Shown: positions 19,724-29,203 of the stretch, one piece after another
Position numbering within the stretch: the stretch's first letter is position 1
Layout of the letters: every line of letters begins with the position of its first letter
Source: Zoogloea dura
Lineage (GTDB): Bacteria; Pseudomonadota; Gammaproteobacteria; Burkholderiales; Rhodocyclaceae
Direction of reading: 5' to 3'
Assembly (NCBI RefSeq): GCF_012927165.1
Contig: NZ_JABBGA010000001.1
Coordinates: 601,170 to 665,169 of the forward strand
Length of the DNA stretch: 64,000 nt
Made by a program: the position numbers and the translations under genes
Notes under the pieces: model-generated
The model's input: only the letters and a program-made list of their open reading frames with translations
Told to the model about the DNA's origin: nothing
Database searches by the model: none

Positions 19724-21252
19724 AGCGCCTGGCCCTGCTTGAACGCCTGCGCGCCACGCCCCGCTGGGACGTGCTGGTGGTAGGCGGTGGTGCCACCGGC
19801 CTGGGCTGCGCCGTGGAGGCCGCCTCCCGTGGCTATTCGACGCTGCTCCTCGAAGCACGGGATTTTGCCAAGGGCACCAGCTCCCGCTCCACCAAGCTGA
19901 TCCACGGCGGGGTGCGCTACCTCGCCCAGGGCCGCATCGGCCTGGTCCGCGAGGCGCTGGCGGAGCGCGCCCTGCTGCTCGCCAACGCCCCCCACCTGGT
20001 CCACCCGCAGCGCTTCGTGGTGCCGGTGTATCGCCACCTCGACCGCCTCACCCTGGGCATCGGCCTGAGCGCCTACGACTGGCTGGCCGGACAACGCAGC
20101 CTGGGGCCCAGCCGCCTGCTGTCCGCGGGCGAGACCCTGACCCTCCTCCCCACCGTGGAAAACCACGGCCTGCTCGGCGGGATCGCCTACATGGATGCGC
20201 GCTTCGACGATGCCCGGCTGGCCATCAGCCTGATGCGCACCGTCATCGGGCTGGGTGGTCTGGCCCTCAACTACCTGCCGGTCGAGCAGCTTCTCCACGA
20301 CAAGGGCCGGGTCAGCGGCGTCAGCGCCCGTGATGCCGAGAGCGGTGAAGCCTTCGAGATCCACGCTCAGGTGGTGATCAACGCTGCGGGGGTGTGGGCC
20401 GACCAGCTGCGACGGCTCGACGACGCCGGCCTGGCCGGCCGGCTGCGCCCCAGCCAGGGCGCCCACCTCGTGGTGGACCGGGATTTCCTGCCCGGCGATT
20501 CGGCCCTGCTGATCCCGCGCACCCGCGACGGCCGCGTGCTGTTCATGATTCCCTGGAAAGGCAAGGTGCTGCTGGGCACCACCGACACCGCCCGCCAGGA
20601 CCTGCCCGAGGAACCCCGCCCCTTCAGCGAGGAGGTCGACTTCATCCTCGACACGGCGGGCCGCTACCTTCCCCGCGCACCGGCCCGACATGATGTCCGC
20701 AGCGCCTTTGCCGGCCTGCGCCCGCTGATCGGTGGTGGCGCAAGCAACACCGCAAGCCTGTCGCGGGAACACGTCATCGAGGTGTCCCACCAGGGCCTGG
20801 TGACGGTCGCAGGCGGAAAATGGACGACCTACCGGCTCATGGGTGAGGAGATCATCGACCGCGCGGCCGCATCGGGCGGCCTGCCCCCCCGGGCCGGTCG
20901 CAGCCGCAACCTGAGCTTGCACGGCAGCACCGCCAGCCCCACCGAAGACGTACATGGCTGCGAGCGGGCCGCCATCGACGCCCTTCCAGGCGCCCAAGTA
21001 TGTCTGCACCCCGGCCTCGACCTGAGCGAAGCCGAAGTCCGCCATGCCGTGCGCCACGAGCAGGCCCGCAACATCGAAGACATGCTGGCCCGCCGCCACC
21101 GGGCGCTGTTCACCGATGCCCGGGCGGCCCTCGACTGCGCCGCGGCGGTGGCCGCCGTCATGGCCGAAGAACTGGGCTGGACGCCGCCGCAGACCCTGGA
21201 AATGCAGGAAGCCTTCCGCCGCGTGGCGGAAGGCTTCCTGGTCGAAACCTGA
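19720..21252 (+). CDS. glpD: Aerobic glycerol-3-phosphate dehydrogenase
   Basis: Oxidises glycerol-3-phosphate to dihydroxyacetone phosphate and feeds electrons to quinone at the inner membrane. The 510 residues start with the FAD-binding [20 protein letters not shown] and contain [17 protein letters not shown], the family signature. It overlaps glpK by 4 bp and converges with cphA 20 bp downstream; a small stem GGGCT/AGCCC overlaps the cphA stop codon there. Confidence 0.97.
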   Translation: MKRLALLERLRATPRWDVLVVGGGATGLGCAVEAASRGYSTLLLEARDFAKGTSSRSTKLIHGGVRYLAQGRIGLVREALAERALLLANAPHLVHPQRFVVPVYRHLDRLTLGIGLSAYDWLAGQRSLGPSRLLSAGETLTLLPTVENHGLLGGIAYMDARFDDARLAISLMRTVIGLGGLALNYLPVEQLLHDKGRVSGVSARDAESGEAFEIHAQVVINAAGVWADQLRRLDDAGLAGRLRPSQGAHLVVDRDFLPGDSALLIPRTRDGRVLFMIPWKGKVLLGTTDTARQDLPEEPRPFSEEVDFILDTAGRYLPRAPARHDVRSAFAGLRPLIGGGASNTASLSREHVIEVSHQGLVTVAGGKWTTYRLMGEEIIDRAAASGGLPPRAGRSRNLSLHGSTASPTEDVHGCERAAIDALPGAQVCLHPGLDLSEAEVRHAVRHEQARNIEDMLARRHRALFTDARAALDCAAAVAAVMAEELGWTPPQTLEMQEAFRRVAEGFLVET

Positions 21253-21272
21253 CTATCTGCTCAGGGGGCTGG

Positions 21273-23846
21273 TCAGCCCGCTTCGGCAATCCGCTTGGCG
21301 ATGTGCTCCAGAGCCTCCTCCACCTGGTCGATCAGGATCAGGCACAGGTCACCGCTGGACAGTTTGGCCAGGGCCGCGTCGATGGCCAGGAACTCACCCC
21401 GGATCTCGCCGATGTCGGTGGTCCGCGGCGCGCCGACCAGGCCTTCGCGCAGCAGCGCCAGCACCTCGCCGTCGGCGCGGCCACGCTGGCACTCGTCCTG
21501 GTAGAGCACCACCTCATCGAAGACCTTGCCGAGGATGCGGGTCTGCTCGCGGATGTCTTCGTCACGCCGGTCGCCGGCACCGCTGATCACCACCGAGCGG
21601 CGCTTGGCCGGCATGCTCTCCACCGCCTGCACCAAGGCCAGGATGGCATCCGGGTTGTGGCCGTAGTCGGCGATCAGGGTCGCCCCCTTGTAGTCGAAGA
21701 CGTTGAAGCGTCCCGGCGCGCTGGCGGCATCGTTGATGAAGCTGCCCACCCCTTCCAGGATGTTCTCGATGGACAGGCCCAGGGCCCAGGCCGCGGCGAT
21801 CGAGGCCATGGCGTTCTCGACCTGGAAGGAGATGCTGCCGTTACGGGTGATCGGGATGCCGGCCAGGGGTACGCGGAACTGCTCCTCGCCCTGCACCGCC
21901 ACGATAGCATCGCCCTCGACGAAGACCACCCGATGACCCTGCACCCTGTGGGTCGCCAGCACGGGGTTGTTCGGATCCAGGGCGAAATACAGCACCTTGC
22001 CCGGGCAGGCTGTAGCCATCTTGACCACCATCGGGTCGGCGGCGTTGAGCACGGCGGTGCCATGGGGCGCCACGTTCTGCACGATGACCCGCTTCACCAC
22101 CGCCAGATCTTCCACGGTGCTGATGTAGGACAGGCCCAGGTGGTCGCCCATGCCGATGTTGGTCACCACCGCCACATCGCAGCGGTCGAAGGCCAGGCCC
22201 TCCCGCAGTACGCCGCCGCGCGCCGTCTCGAACACTGCGGCATCCACGTCGGGGTGCAGCAGGATGTTGCGGGCGCTGCGCGGGCCGCTGCAGTCACCGG
22301 TGTCGATGCGGCGCTTTCCCACATAGACACCGTCGGAATTGGTCATGCCGACCCGCTTGCCGGCCACGCCCAGGATGTGGGCGGTGAGGCGCACCGTGGT
22401 GGTCTTGCCATTGGTGCCGGCCACTGCCACCACCGGAATGCGGCCGTTCTCGCCGGGCTTGAACATGTTGGCGACGATCGCCTCGCCGACCGGCCGGCCC
22501 TTGCCGTAGGAAGGCTGCAGGTGCATGCGCAGGCCGGGGGCGGCATTGCATTCGACGATGCCGCCGCTCTGGGTCTCGAGGGGCTCGAGCACGCTCTCGC
22601 AGACCACATCCACACCGCAGATGTCGAGGCCGATGTTCTTGGCCGCGGCAATGGCCCGCTCGGCCACTTCGGGGTGGACGTCATCCGTCACATCGGTGGC
22701 CGTGCCACCAGTGGACAGGTTGGCGTTGTTGCGCAGGATCACGCGCTTGCCCTTGGGCGGCACGGATTCGGCGTCGAAGCCTTGCTTGGCCAGGGTGGCC
22801 AGGGCAATCTCGTCGAAGCGGATCTTGGTCAGGGAGGTGGCATGGCCGACGCCCCGGCGCGGATCGCTGTTCACGTGATCGACCAGGGCACGGATGCTGC
22901 GCTTGCCATCGCCCACCACCAGCGGGGGATCACGGCGGGCCGCCGCCACCAGCTTGTCGCCGATGACCAGCACACGGTAGTCATGGCCGGGCAGGTAGCG
23001 CTCGACCAGGATGTCGTCGCTGAACTCGACCGCCACGTTGTAGGCGCGCTTGACCTCTTCCTCGGTGCGCAGCTTGACGGCCACGCCCTTGCCCTGGTTG
23101 CCGTCGCGAGGCTTGACCACCACCAGGCCGCCGATCTCGCGGGCGGCCTGCCAGGCGTCGTCGGCGCTGCTCACCGAGCGCCCCAGCGGCACCGGCACGC
23201 CAGCGGCACGCAACAGGGTCTTGGTGAGTTCCTTGTCCTGGGCGATGGATTCCGCCACAGCGCTGGTCAGGTCGGTCTCGGCGGCCTGGATGCGGCGCTG
23301 CTTGCTGCCCCAGCCAAACTGCACCAGGCTGCCCTCGGTGAGGCGCCGGAACGGGATGCCACGGGCCACGGCGGCCTGCACGATGGAGCCGGTGGAAGGG
23401 CCGAGGCGCACGTCCTCGTCGAGCTCCTGGAGGCGGCCCAGCGCCGCGGCCAAGTCGAAGGCGCCGTCTGTCTCGGCGGCGCGGCACAGTTCGATGGCCA
23501 GCTCGAAGGCCAGGCGGCCGACCTTTTCTTCGGTGTATTCGACCACCACCTGGAACACACCCGGCTCCAGGGTACGGGCAGTGCGGCTGAAGGTCACCGG
23601 GCAGCCGGCGCTGGACTGCAGGCCCAGGGTGGCCATCTCGAGGGCATGGGCCACGGAGATCTGGCCCAGGTGAGCATCTGCCTCCAGGAAGCCCATTTCC
23701 GGAAAGAGGTTGCGCAGGCGCTCCTCGTAACCCGGAATGGAATCGATGTCGCCCTCGGCCTCGGAGCAGGTCACGATGGCTTCGATGGCGGTGTGGCGGC
23801 TCCACAGGTTGGGGCCGCGCAGTGCCCGGATGCGTGAAACTTCCAT
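21273..23846 (-). CDS. cphA: Cyanophycin synthetase (CphA1)
   Basis: Polymerises Asp and Arg into multi-L-arginyl-poly-L-aspartate, a nitrogen storage granule. The 857 residues comprise an N-terminal domain (about 1-160), an ATP-grasp domain (about 200-470) that adds Asp, and a Mur-ligase-like domain (about 475-857) that adds Arg. The Mur P-loop GTNGKTTT is at 477-484 and the C-lobe motif DYGHNPDAI at 727-735, so all parts are present. ATG 23846 was chosen over 23885 for the family start MEVSRIRALRGPN. It lies 85 bp downstream of the CphA2-like gene; no cyanophycinase gene is in the window. Confidence 0.95.
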   Translation of the reverse strand: MEVSRIRALRGPNLWSRHTAIEAIVTCSEAEGDIDSIPGYEERLRNLFPEMGFLEADAHLGQISVAHALEMATLGLQSSAGCPVTFSRTARTLEPGVFQVVVEYTEEKVGRLAFELAIELCRAAETDGAFDLAAALGRLQELDEDVRLGPSTGSIVQAAVARGIPFRRLTEGSLVQFGWGSKQRRIQAAETDLTSAVAESIAQDKELTKTLLRAAGVPVPLGRSVSSADDAWQAAREIGGLVVVKPRDGNQGKGVAVKLRTEEEVKRAYNVAVEFSDDILVERYLPGHDYRVLVIGDKLVAAARRDPPLVVGDGKRSIRALVDHVNSDPRRGVGHATSLTKIRFDEIALATLAKQGFDAESVPPKGKRVILRNNANLSTGGTATDVTDDVHPEVAERAIAAAKNIGLDICGVDVVCESVLEPLETQSGGIVECNAAPGLRMHLQPSYGKGRPVGEAIVANMFKPGENGRIPVVAVAGTNGKTTTVRLTAHILGVAGKRVGMTNSDGVYVGKRRIDTGDCSGPRSARNILLHPDVDAAVFETARGGVLREGLAFDRCDVAVVTNIGMGDHLGLSYISTVEDLAVVKRVIVQNVAPHGTAVLNAADPMVVKMATACPGKVLYFALDPNNPVLATHRVQGHRVVFVEGDAIVAVQGEEQFRVPLAGIPITRNGSISFQVENAMASIAAAWALGLSIENILEGVGSFINDAASAPGRFNVFDYKGATLIADYGHNPDAILALVQAVESMPAKRRSVVISGAGDRRDEDIREQTRILGKVFDEVVLYQDECQRGRADGEVLALLREGLVGAPRTTDIGEIRGEFLAIDAALAKLSSGDLCLILIDQVEEALEHIAKRIAEAG

Positions 23847-23931
23847 GAATGTCGGTCCTTGTCTTTTTATGCTGCCGGCGCCCATCAGGCGCGCCGGCCA
23901 ATCTCATGGTTCTGGCTAGCGCCCGGGATGC

Positions 23932-26130
23932 TCAATAGTCGGCGCGCAGCGGCGCGGCGGGGTCGTAGGGCTTGATGCCGGCGCGGATCATCGCCGGGGA
24001 AATACCCAGGGCCCACGCTCCGGCCACCGCCGCAAGCAGGTTCGAGAGCACGCCCGGCGCGGCATCGGCACCGTTGGCGAGCATCACCACCTCGCTCATC
24101 GGGGCCAGGACTTCCTCGCTCTCGCCGGTCGCCAGGATCAGCTTGCCGTCACGGGCATAGACCGAGCGCTTGCCCTCGGTACGGGCCGCGGCAAGCGCCT
24201 CTGCGGCGCTATCCACCCCGTAGAAGATCACCTCGCCGTCGGACAGGGGGGCCATCTCGACCACCGCCGGGTCTTCGGCATTGAGCACGGAGGCGCCGTA
24301 GGGCAGCACCAGGTCGACCTGGGTGCGGAACACGTTCCAGACCTTCTCGGGGCTGTCCATGTAGAACTCGCCGTAATGCAGTTCCGGATCGACATTGGTG
24401 ACCACCCCCACCAGGCAGCGGTCGTAAACCGTGCCGTCGGCCAGGATGCTGCGGCAGCCGTTCTCGAAGACGGCCGCTTCCACGGAGCGGTTCATCAGCA
24501 CCCGTTCGGCGGCATCCCAGTTGGTGCCCTCGGCGGTCTCCACCTGGCGGCCGTCCAGGAACACTCCCTGGCTGCAGGCCAGCCCGGTGTATTGGCCGGA
24601 GATACGCAGCAGGTGGGCGATCAGGCGGGCCACCGGGGTCTTGCCGCGGCTGCCGCTGACGCCGACCACCGGGATCCGGGAGTCCGCATCCTTGGCAAAC
24701 AGATGGTCGACGATGGCCTCGCCCACCGGGCGCGGCTGGCCGACGCCCGGCTTGATATGCATCAGCAGGCCGGGGCCGGCATTCACCTCGACAATGGCAC
24801 CCTGCTGCACGTCCAGCGGCTTGGAGATGTCTTCGCAGACCAGGTCGACGCCGGCGATGTCCAGGCCGACGATGCGCGCGGCCAGGCAGGCCAGTTCGGC
24901 GGTGTCCGGGTGCACCTCGTCGGTCACGTCGAAGGCCATGTTGCTGGTGCGGACGATCATCACCTCCTGCCCCGCGGGCGGCACCGATGCGCCGGTGAAG
25001 CCCTGGCGGGCCACCTCCATCTGGGCCGCCGGGTAGCGGTCGAGCTTGATCAGGTAGAGGGGGAATTCATGCTCCACGCCACGCCGCGGATCGGAGTTGA
25101 TCTGGGTCTCGATCAGCTCGTCGATGCTGTGCTCGCCGTCGCCGACCACGGACACCATGTCGCCCTTGTTGGCCGCCACCATCTTGCCGCCGACCACCAG
25201 CAGGCGGTGCTCGGCGCCACGGATGAAGCGCTCGACGATGACCTCCGAGCCCTCGGCTGCAGACAGGGGATACAGCTCGCGGATCTCGTCAGGGCTGCGC
25301 ACATTGGTGAACACGCCACGGGCATGATTGCCGTCGCTGGGCTTGATCACCACCGGGAAGCCGATGTCCCCGGCGGCCTCGATGGCATCCTCGATGCCAT
25401 CGACGATACGCCCCTCGGGAATCGGCACGCCGCAGGATTCGAGCAGGGTCTTGGTGAGATCCTTCTCCCGCGAGATGCTCTCGGCAATGGCCGGTGTGCG
25501 GTCGGTCTCGGCGGTCCAGATGCGGCGCTGGCGCGCACCATAGCCGAGCTGCACGAGGTTGCCCTCTGCCAGCAGGCGGATAAAGGGAATGCGCCGGCTC
25601 TTGTCGGCCGCCGCCTCGACGATGCAGCGCGTGCTCGGGCCGAGCATGTGGGTATCGACCAGGTCGCGCAAGCGCGCCACCGCGGCATCCACGTCATAAG
25701 GACGGCTCTCGATGGCCGCCATCAGCAGATCGTGGCCCATGTTGAGGGCCGCCATCGACACGTCCTTCTGCCAGGCGCGGATCACCACCTTGTACACACC
25801 GCGTAGGGAGGTTTCCCGCGCCTTGCCGAAACCGCCGGTCATCCCGGCCAGGTTCTGCAGCTCCAGGGTCACGTGTTCGAGGATGTGGCCAGGCCAGGTG
25901 CCGTCCCGCAGGCGCTGCAGGAAGCCGCCCCGCTCACCGATGCTGCAGCGGTGCTCGATCAGGGTCGGCAGCATGGCGGTCAAGCGCTCGTAAAACCCGG
26001 GGATGACGTTGGACGGACAGTCCTCCAGGTCGTGGATGTCGACCCAGGCTTCAAGGACGGACCGGTAAGTCCAGATGTTCGGTCCCCGCAGATGGAGCAC
26101 GTTGAGGAATTCGATCGTTTTGTTGGTCAT
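23932..26130 (-). CDS. CphA2-like cyanophycin synthetase paralogue lacking the Mur C-lobe
   Basis: A 732-residue paralogue of the downstream CphA1. It keeps the N-terminal domain and ATP-grasp domain and an altered Mur P-loop (GSRGKTP, 493-499), but ends about 125 residues short, before the lobe that carries DYGHNPDA in CphA1. Cyanobacterial CphA2, which lacks the same lobe, polymerises beta-Asp-Arg dipeptides; by architecture this protein is inferred to do the same. ATG 26130 starts at the family sequence TIEFLNVLHLRGPN. It is the first gene of the minus-strand operon. Confidence 0.85.
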   Translation of the reverse strand: MTNKTIEFLNVLHLRGPNIWTYRSVLEAWVDIHDLEDCPSNVIPGFYERLTAMLPTLIEHRCSIGERGGFLQRLRDGTWPGHILEHVTLELQNLAGMTGGFGKARETSLRGVYKVVIRAWQKDVSMAALNMGHDLLMAAIESRPYDVDAAVARLRDLVDTHMLGPSTRCIVEAAADKSRRIPFIRLLAEGNLVQLGYGARQRRIWTAETDRTPAIAESISREKDLTKTLLESCGVPIPEGRIVDGIEDAIEAAGDIGFPVVIKPSDGNHARGVFTNVRSPDEIRELYPLSAAEGSEVIVERFIRGAEHRLLVVGGKMVAANKGDMVSVVGDGEHSIDELIETQINSDPRRGVEHEFPLYLIKLDRYPAAQMEVARQGFTGASVPPAGQEVMIVRTSNMAFDVTDEVHPDTAELACLAARIVGLDIAGVDLVCEDISKPLDVQQGAIVEVNAGPGLLMHIKPGVGQPRPVGEAIVDHLFAKDADSRIPVVGVSGSRGKTPVARLIAHLLRISGQYTGLACSQGVFLDGRQVETAEGTNWDAAERVLMNRSVEAAVFENGCRSILADGTVYDRCLVGVVTNVDPELHYGEFYMDSPEKVWNVFRTQVDLVLPYGASVLNAEDPAVVEMAPLSDGEVIFYGVDSAAEALAAARTEGKRSVYARDGKLILATGESEEVLAPMSEVVMLANGADAAPGVLSNLLAAVAGAWALGISPAMIRAGIKPYDPAAPLRADY

Positions 26131-26355
26131 GGACGAGGCTATTGAAAGGACGGGCTGGATAGCGGCACGGTGCGGAAAAAACTGAACATCCACCTAACGC
26201 AGCAAAGCCGGGTTGGATTACCGCTGTAAAGAATATACACAACCTGACCATACTGCCTGCCACCGGGTGTATACGCGCCTGTAACGAGTCAGTAAACTTC
26301 GATCGCAATTTTGCCCCACGCCGGCCCTTTTCTGTGGCCTTATCGCGTCCCCGAG
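26131..26355. promoter_or_regulatory. Divergent promoter region of the cyanophycin locus
   Basis: A 225-bp relatively A+T-rich gap separating the synthetase operon (minus) from the ABC transporter operon (plus). It holds a 7-bp inverted repeat, TATACAC (26234-26240) and GTGTATA (26267-26273), 26 bp apart. This could be a shared operator that co-regulates both sides. No regulator gene is adjacent. Confidence 0.35.
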
Positions 26356-28683
26356 ATGAATTCCCAATTGAATTCCCAATCAGCGCCCCTGCCTTCCGCC
26401 TATTCCGACTATCTCGGCCCGGCCGTCCCCGATGCCTGGCGGACCCGGCTTGATCCCGCCCTCGAGTCCGGCGAAAAAGTGCTCGCCAGCCTTGTTCTCG
26501 ACCTGGACAGCCAGCTCCACTTCCGGAACGGCCTGGTCGCCCTGACCAACCGGCGCCTGATCGCCTGGTCCGAGGCCGGCGAGACGTGGCAATCCTGGCC
26601 CTTCCGCGACAGCCAGAGCCTGCGCCACAAGGACCACGCCGGCGTGGCCAGCCTGGACCTGGTGGACGTCGATGGCAAGCTGGCCGGCTGGCGCTTCACG
26701 CTGGCGCAGGACCCCGCAGCGCGCAACCTGGCCGACCGCTTCAAGGCGCAGCTCGAATGCGTGCTGGCCGGCCGCCAGCCGCAGCCGCCGGAGCCCCTCA
26801 CCTGCCCCACCTGCGACGCACCGCTGCCCCCGGGCACCGACGAATGCCCCACCTGTGCGCGGGAGATCCACACCCCGCCGTCCACCTGGACCCTCTTCCG
26901 CCTGTGGCGCTTCGCCCAACCCTACAAGAAGCAGCTGCTGGCCGGCTTCATCCTGACCCTGGTGTCCACCGCGGCCACTCTGGTGCCGCCCTACCTCACC
27001 ATGCCTCTGATGGACGAGGTGCTGATCCCCTTCCAGAACGGCCAGCCCATCGACAGCGTCAAGGTCATGACCCTGCTCAGCGGCCTGCTGGTGGCCGCCG
27101 TCTTTGCGTGGGGCCTGGGCTGGGCCAAGACCTTCATCCTGGCCCTGGTCAGCGAGCGCATCGGCGCCGACCTGCGCACCACCACCTACGAGCACCTTCA
27201 GGGACTGTCGCTTGAATATTTCGGCGGCAAGCGCACCGGCGACCTGATGTCGCGGATCGGCGCCGAAACCGACCGGATCTGCCTGTTCCTGTCGATGAAC
27301 CTTCTGGACTTCGCCACCGATGTGCTGATGATCACCATGACCGCGGTGATCCTGGTCTCGATCAACCCCTGGCTGGCCCTGGTCACCCTGGTTCCCCTGC
27401 CCTTCATCGCCTGGCTCATCCACACCGTGCGCGACAAGCTGCGCTACGGCTTTGAGCAGGTGGACCGGGTCTGGTCGGAAGTCACCAGCGTCCTCGCCGA
27501 CACCATTCCCGGCATCCGGGTGGTCAAGGCCTTCGCCCAGGAGAAGCGTGAGGTCGCCCGCTTCCGCGAGGCCAACGCCCGCAACCTGGCGGTGAACGAC
27601 CGGGTGAACAAGGTCTGGTCGGTGTTTTCACCCACCGTCACGCTGATGACCGAGATCGGCCTGCTCATCGTCTGGGGCTTCGGCATCTGGCTGGTTTCCA
27701 AGAACGACGTCACCGTCGGTACCCTGGCCGCCTTCATCGCCTACATCTCGCGCTTCTACACCCGCCTCGACTCCATGAGCCGGATCGTCTCCGTAACCCA
27801 GAAGGCCGCCGCGGGCGCCAAGCGCATCTTCGACATCCTCGACCACGTATCCAGCGTGCCCGACCCGGCCACCCCCCAGCACCTGCCCAAGGTCACCGGC
27901 GCCATCGAGGTCAAGCGGGTGGGTTTCCGCTATGGCAACCGCACCATCCTGCGCGGCGTGGACCTGAACATCGCACCGGGCGAGATGATCGGCCTGGTCG
28001 GCCACTCCGGCTCCGGCAAGAGCACCCTGGTCAACCTGATCTGCCGCTTCTACGACGTCACCGACGGCTCGATCCGCATTGAGGGCATGGACATCCGCTC
28101 GGTGCCGGTGTCGGAATACCGTCGCAACATCGGCCTGGTGCTGCAGGAGCCCTTCCTGTTCTTCGGCACCATCGCCGAGAACATCGCCTACGGCAAGCCG
28201 GACGCCACCCGCGAGGAGATCATCGCCGCCGCCCGTGCCGCCCACGCCCACGACTTCATCCTGCGCCTGCCCCAGGGCTACGACTCCCTGGTCGGCGAGC
28301 GCGGCCAGGCCCTGTCCGGCGGCGAGCGCCAGCGCATCTCCATCGCCCGCGCCCTGCTCATCGACCCGCGCATCCTGATCCTCGACGAGGCCACCTCGGC
28401 GGTGGATACCGAGACCGAGATGGAAATCCAGGCGGCCCTCGAGAACCTCATCCGCGGCCGTACCACCATCGCCATCGCCCACCGCCTGTCCACCCTGCGC
28501 AAGGCCGACCGGCTGGTGGTGCTCGACCGGGGCCAGATCGTCGAGATCGGCAACCACGACACCCTGATGGAAAAGCAGGGTGCCTACTTCCGCCTCTACG
28601 AAGCCCAGACCCGCAAGCTCGACGACGACGCCATCGGCGGCGAGCCCCGTGTCCCCGAGCACCGCGAACATGCTTCCGCCTGA
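26356..28683 (+). CDS. Cyanophycin-associated ABC transporter, fused permease and ATPase
   Basis: A 775-residue protein. An N-terminal PH-like region (about 30-145) is followed by a zinc ribbon (CPTC...CPTC, from about residue 149), a six-helix exporter-type permease (about 185-490) and an ATPase domain with Walker A GHSGSGKST (near 549), signature LSGGERQRISIARALL (near 653), Walker B ILILDEATSA and IAHRL. NCBI families name this type after its association with cyanophycin synthetases; the transported substrate is unknown. It is followed 10 bp later by the DUF1854 gene and is divergent from the synthetase operon. Confidence 0.85.
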   Translation: MNSQLNSQSAPLPSAYSDYLGPAVPDAWRTRLDPALESGEKVLASLVLDLDSQLHFRNGLVALTNRRLIAWSEAGETWQSWPFRDSQSLRHKDHAGVASLDLVDVDGKLAGWRFTLAQDPAARNLADRFKAQLECVLAGRQPQPPEPLTCPTCDAPLPPGTDECPTCAREIHTPPSTWTLFRLWRFAQPYKKQLLAGFILTLVSTAATLVPPYLTMPLMDEVLIPFQNGQPIDSVKVMTLLSGLLVAAVFAWGLGWAKTFILALVSERIGADLRTTTYEHLQGLSLEYFGGKRTGDLMSRIGAETDRICLFLSMNLLDFATDVLMITMTAVILVSINPWLALVTLVPLPFIAWLIHTVRDKLRYGFEQVDRVWSEVTSVLADTIPGIRVVKAFAQEKREVARFREANARNLAVNDRVNKVWSVFSPTVTLMTEIGLLIVWGFGIWLVSKNDVTVGTLAAFIAYISRFYTRLDSMSRIVSVTQKAAAGAKRIFDILDHVSSVPDPATPQHLPKVTGAIEVKRVGFRYGNRTILRGVDLNIAPGEMIGLVGHSGSGKSTLVNLICRFYDVTDGSIRIEGMDIRSVPVSEYRRNIGLVLQEPFLFFGTIAENIAYGKPDATREEIIAAARAAHAHDFILRLPQGYDSLVGERGQALSGGERQRISIARALLIDPRILILDEATSAVDTETEMEIQAALENLIRGRTTIAIAHRLSTLRKADRLVVLDRGQIVEIGNHDTLMEKQGAYFRLYEAQTRKLDDDAIGGEPRVPEHREHASA

Positions 28684-28693
28684 AGATCACACC

Positions 28694-29161
28694 ATGTCCC
28701 AGCAGAATCTGCCCCTCACCCGCAACAGCTTCGGCCACCTCATGTTCACCGACGGCGAAGGCAAGGCCCATCTGATCACCCCGGTACGGGCCTTTCCGAT
28801 TGCGGCCCCCGCCGAGAACATCGGCCTGATCAACAGCGACGGCGAGGAAGTGGCCTGGATCGAGCGCCTGACCGATCTGGACGAGGCCCCGCGCCGCCTG
28901 ATCGAAGAGGAAATGGCCAGCCGCGAGTTCATTCCGGTGATCCAGCGCATCCACCGGGTTTCCAGCTTCGCCTGCCCGAGCACCTGGGAGATCGAGACCG
29001 ACCGGGGCGCCACCAGCATGGTCCTGAAGGGCGAGGAGGACATCCGTCGCCTCACCTCGCCGGCCCTGATGATCGCCGACAGCCGCGGCATCAACTTCCT
29101 GATCCGCGACCGCTACGCGCTGGACGCCCACAGCAAGCGCCTGCTCGACCGCTTCCTGTGA
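28694..29161 (+). CDS. DUF1854 family protein, cyanophycin-associated
   Basis: A 155-residue soluble protein of unknown function. It begins MSQQNLPLTRNSFGHLMFTD and contains PVRAFPIAAPAENIGLI and a C-terminal RYALDAHSKRLLDRFL, the DUF1854 pattern. This family is found next to the cyanophycin ABC transporter, and here it starts 10 bp after that gene, so they form one operon. It might regulate or load the transporter; that is inference. Confidence 0.85.
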   Translation: MSQQNLPLTRNSFGHLMFTDGEGKAHLITPVRAFPIAAPAENIGLINSDGEEVAWIERLTDLDEAPRRLIEEEMASREFIPVIQRIHRVSSFACPSTWEIETDRGATSMVLKGEEDIRRLTSPALMIADSRGINFLIRDRYALDAHSKRLLDRFL

Positions 29162-29203
29162 CACCCGCGGCGGCGGCCCCGGCCGCCGCCCGCCCACGCC
29201 AGC

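Noticed and set aside
19120..21099. Long minus-strand frame opposite glpK-glpD
   Set aside because: It is an antisense shadow of two strongly recognised genes.
21000..23837. 945-codon open frame on the plus strand antisense to cphA
   Set aside because: It lies opposite a clear CphA1 gene; its His/Gly/Arg-rich composition is what high-GC antisense frames give, and no domain is recognisable.
29167..29191. GC-rich hairpin between DUF1854 and the GRDP-like gene as terminator
   Set aside because: The stem is strong but there is no T-run and it abuts both coding ends; it may only reflect GGC-rich sequence.
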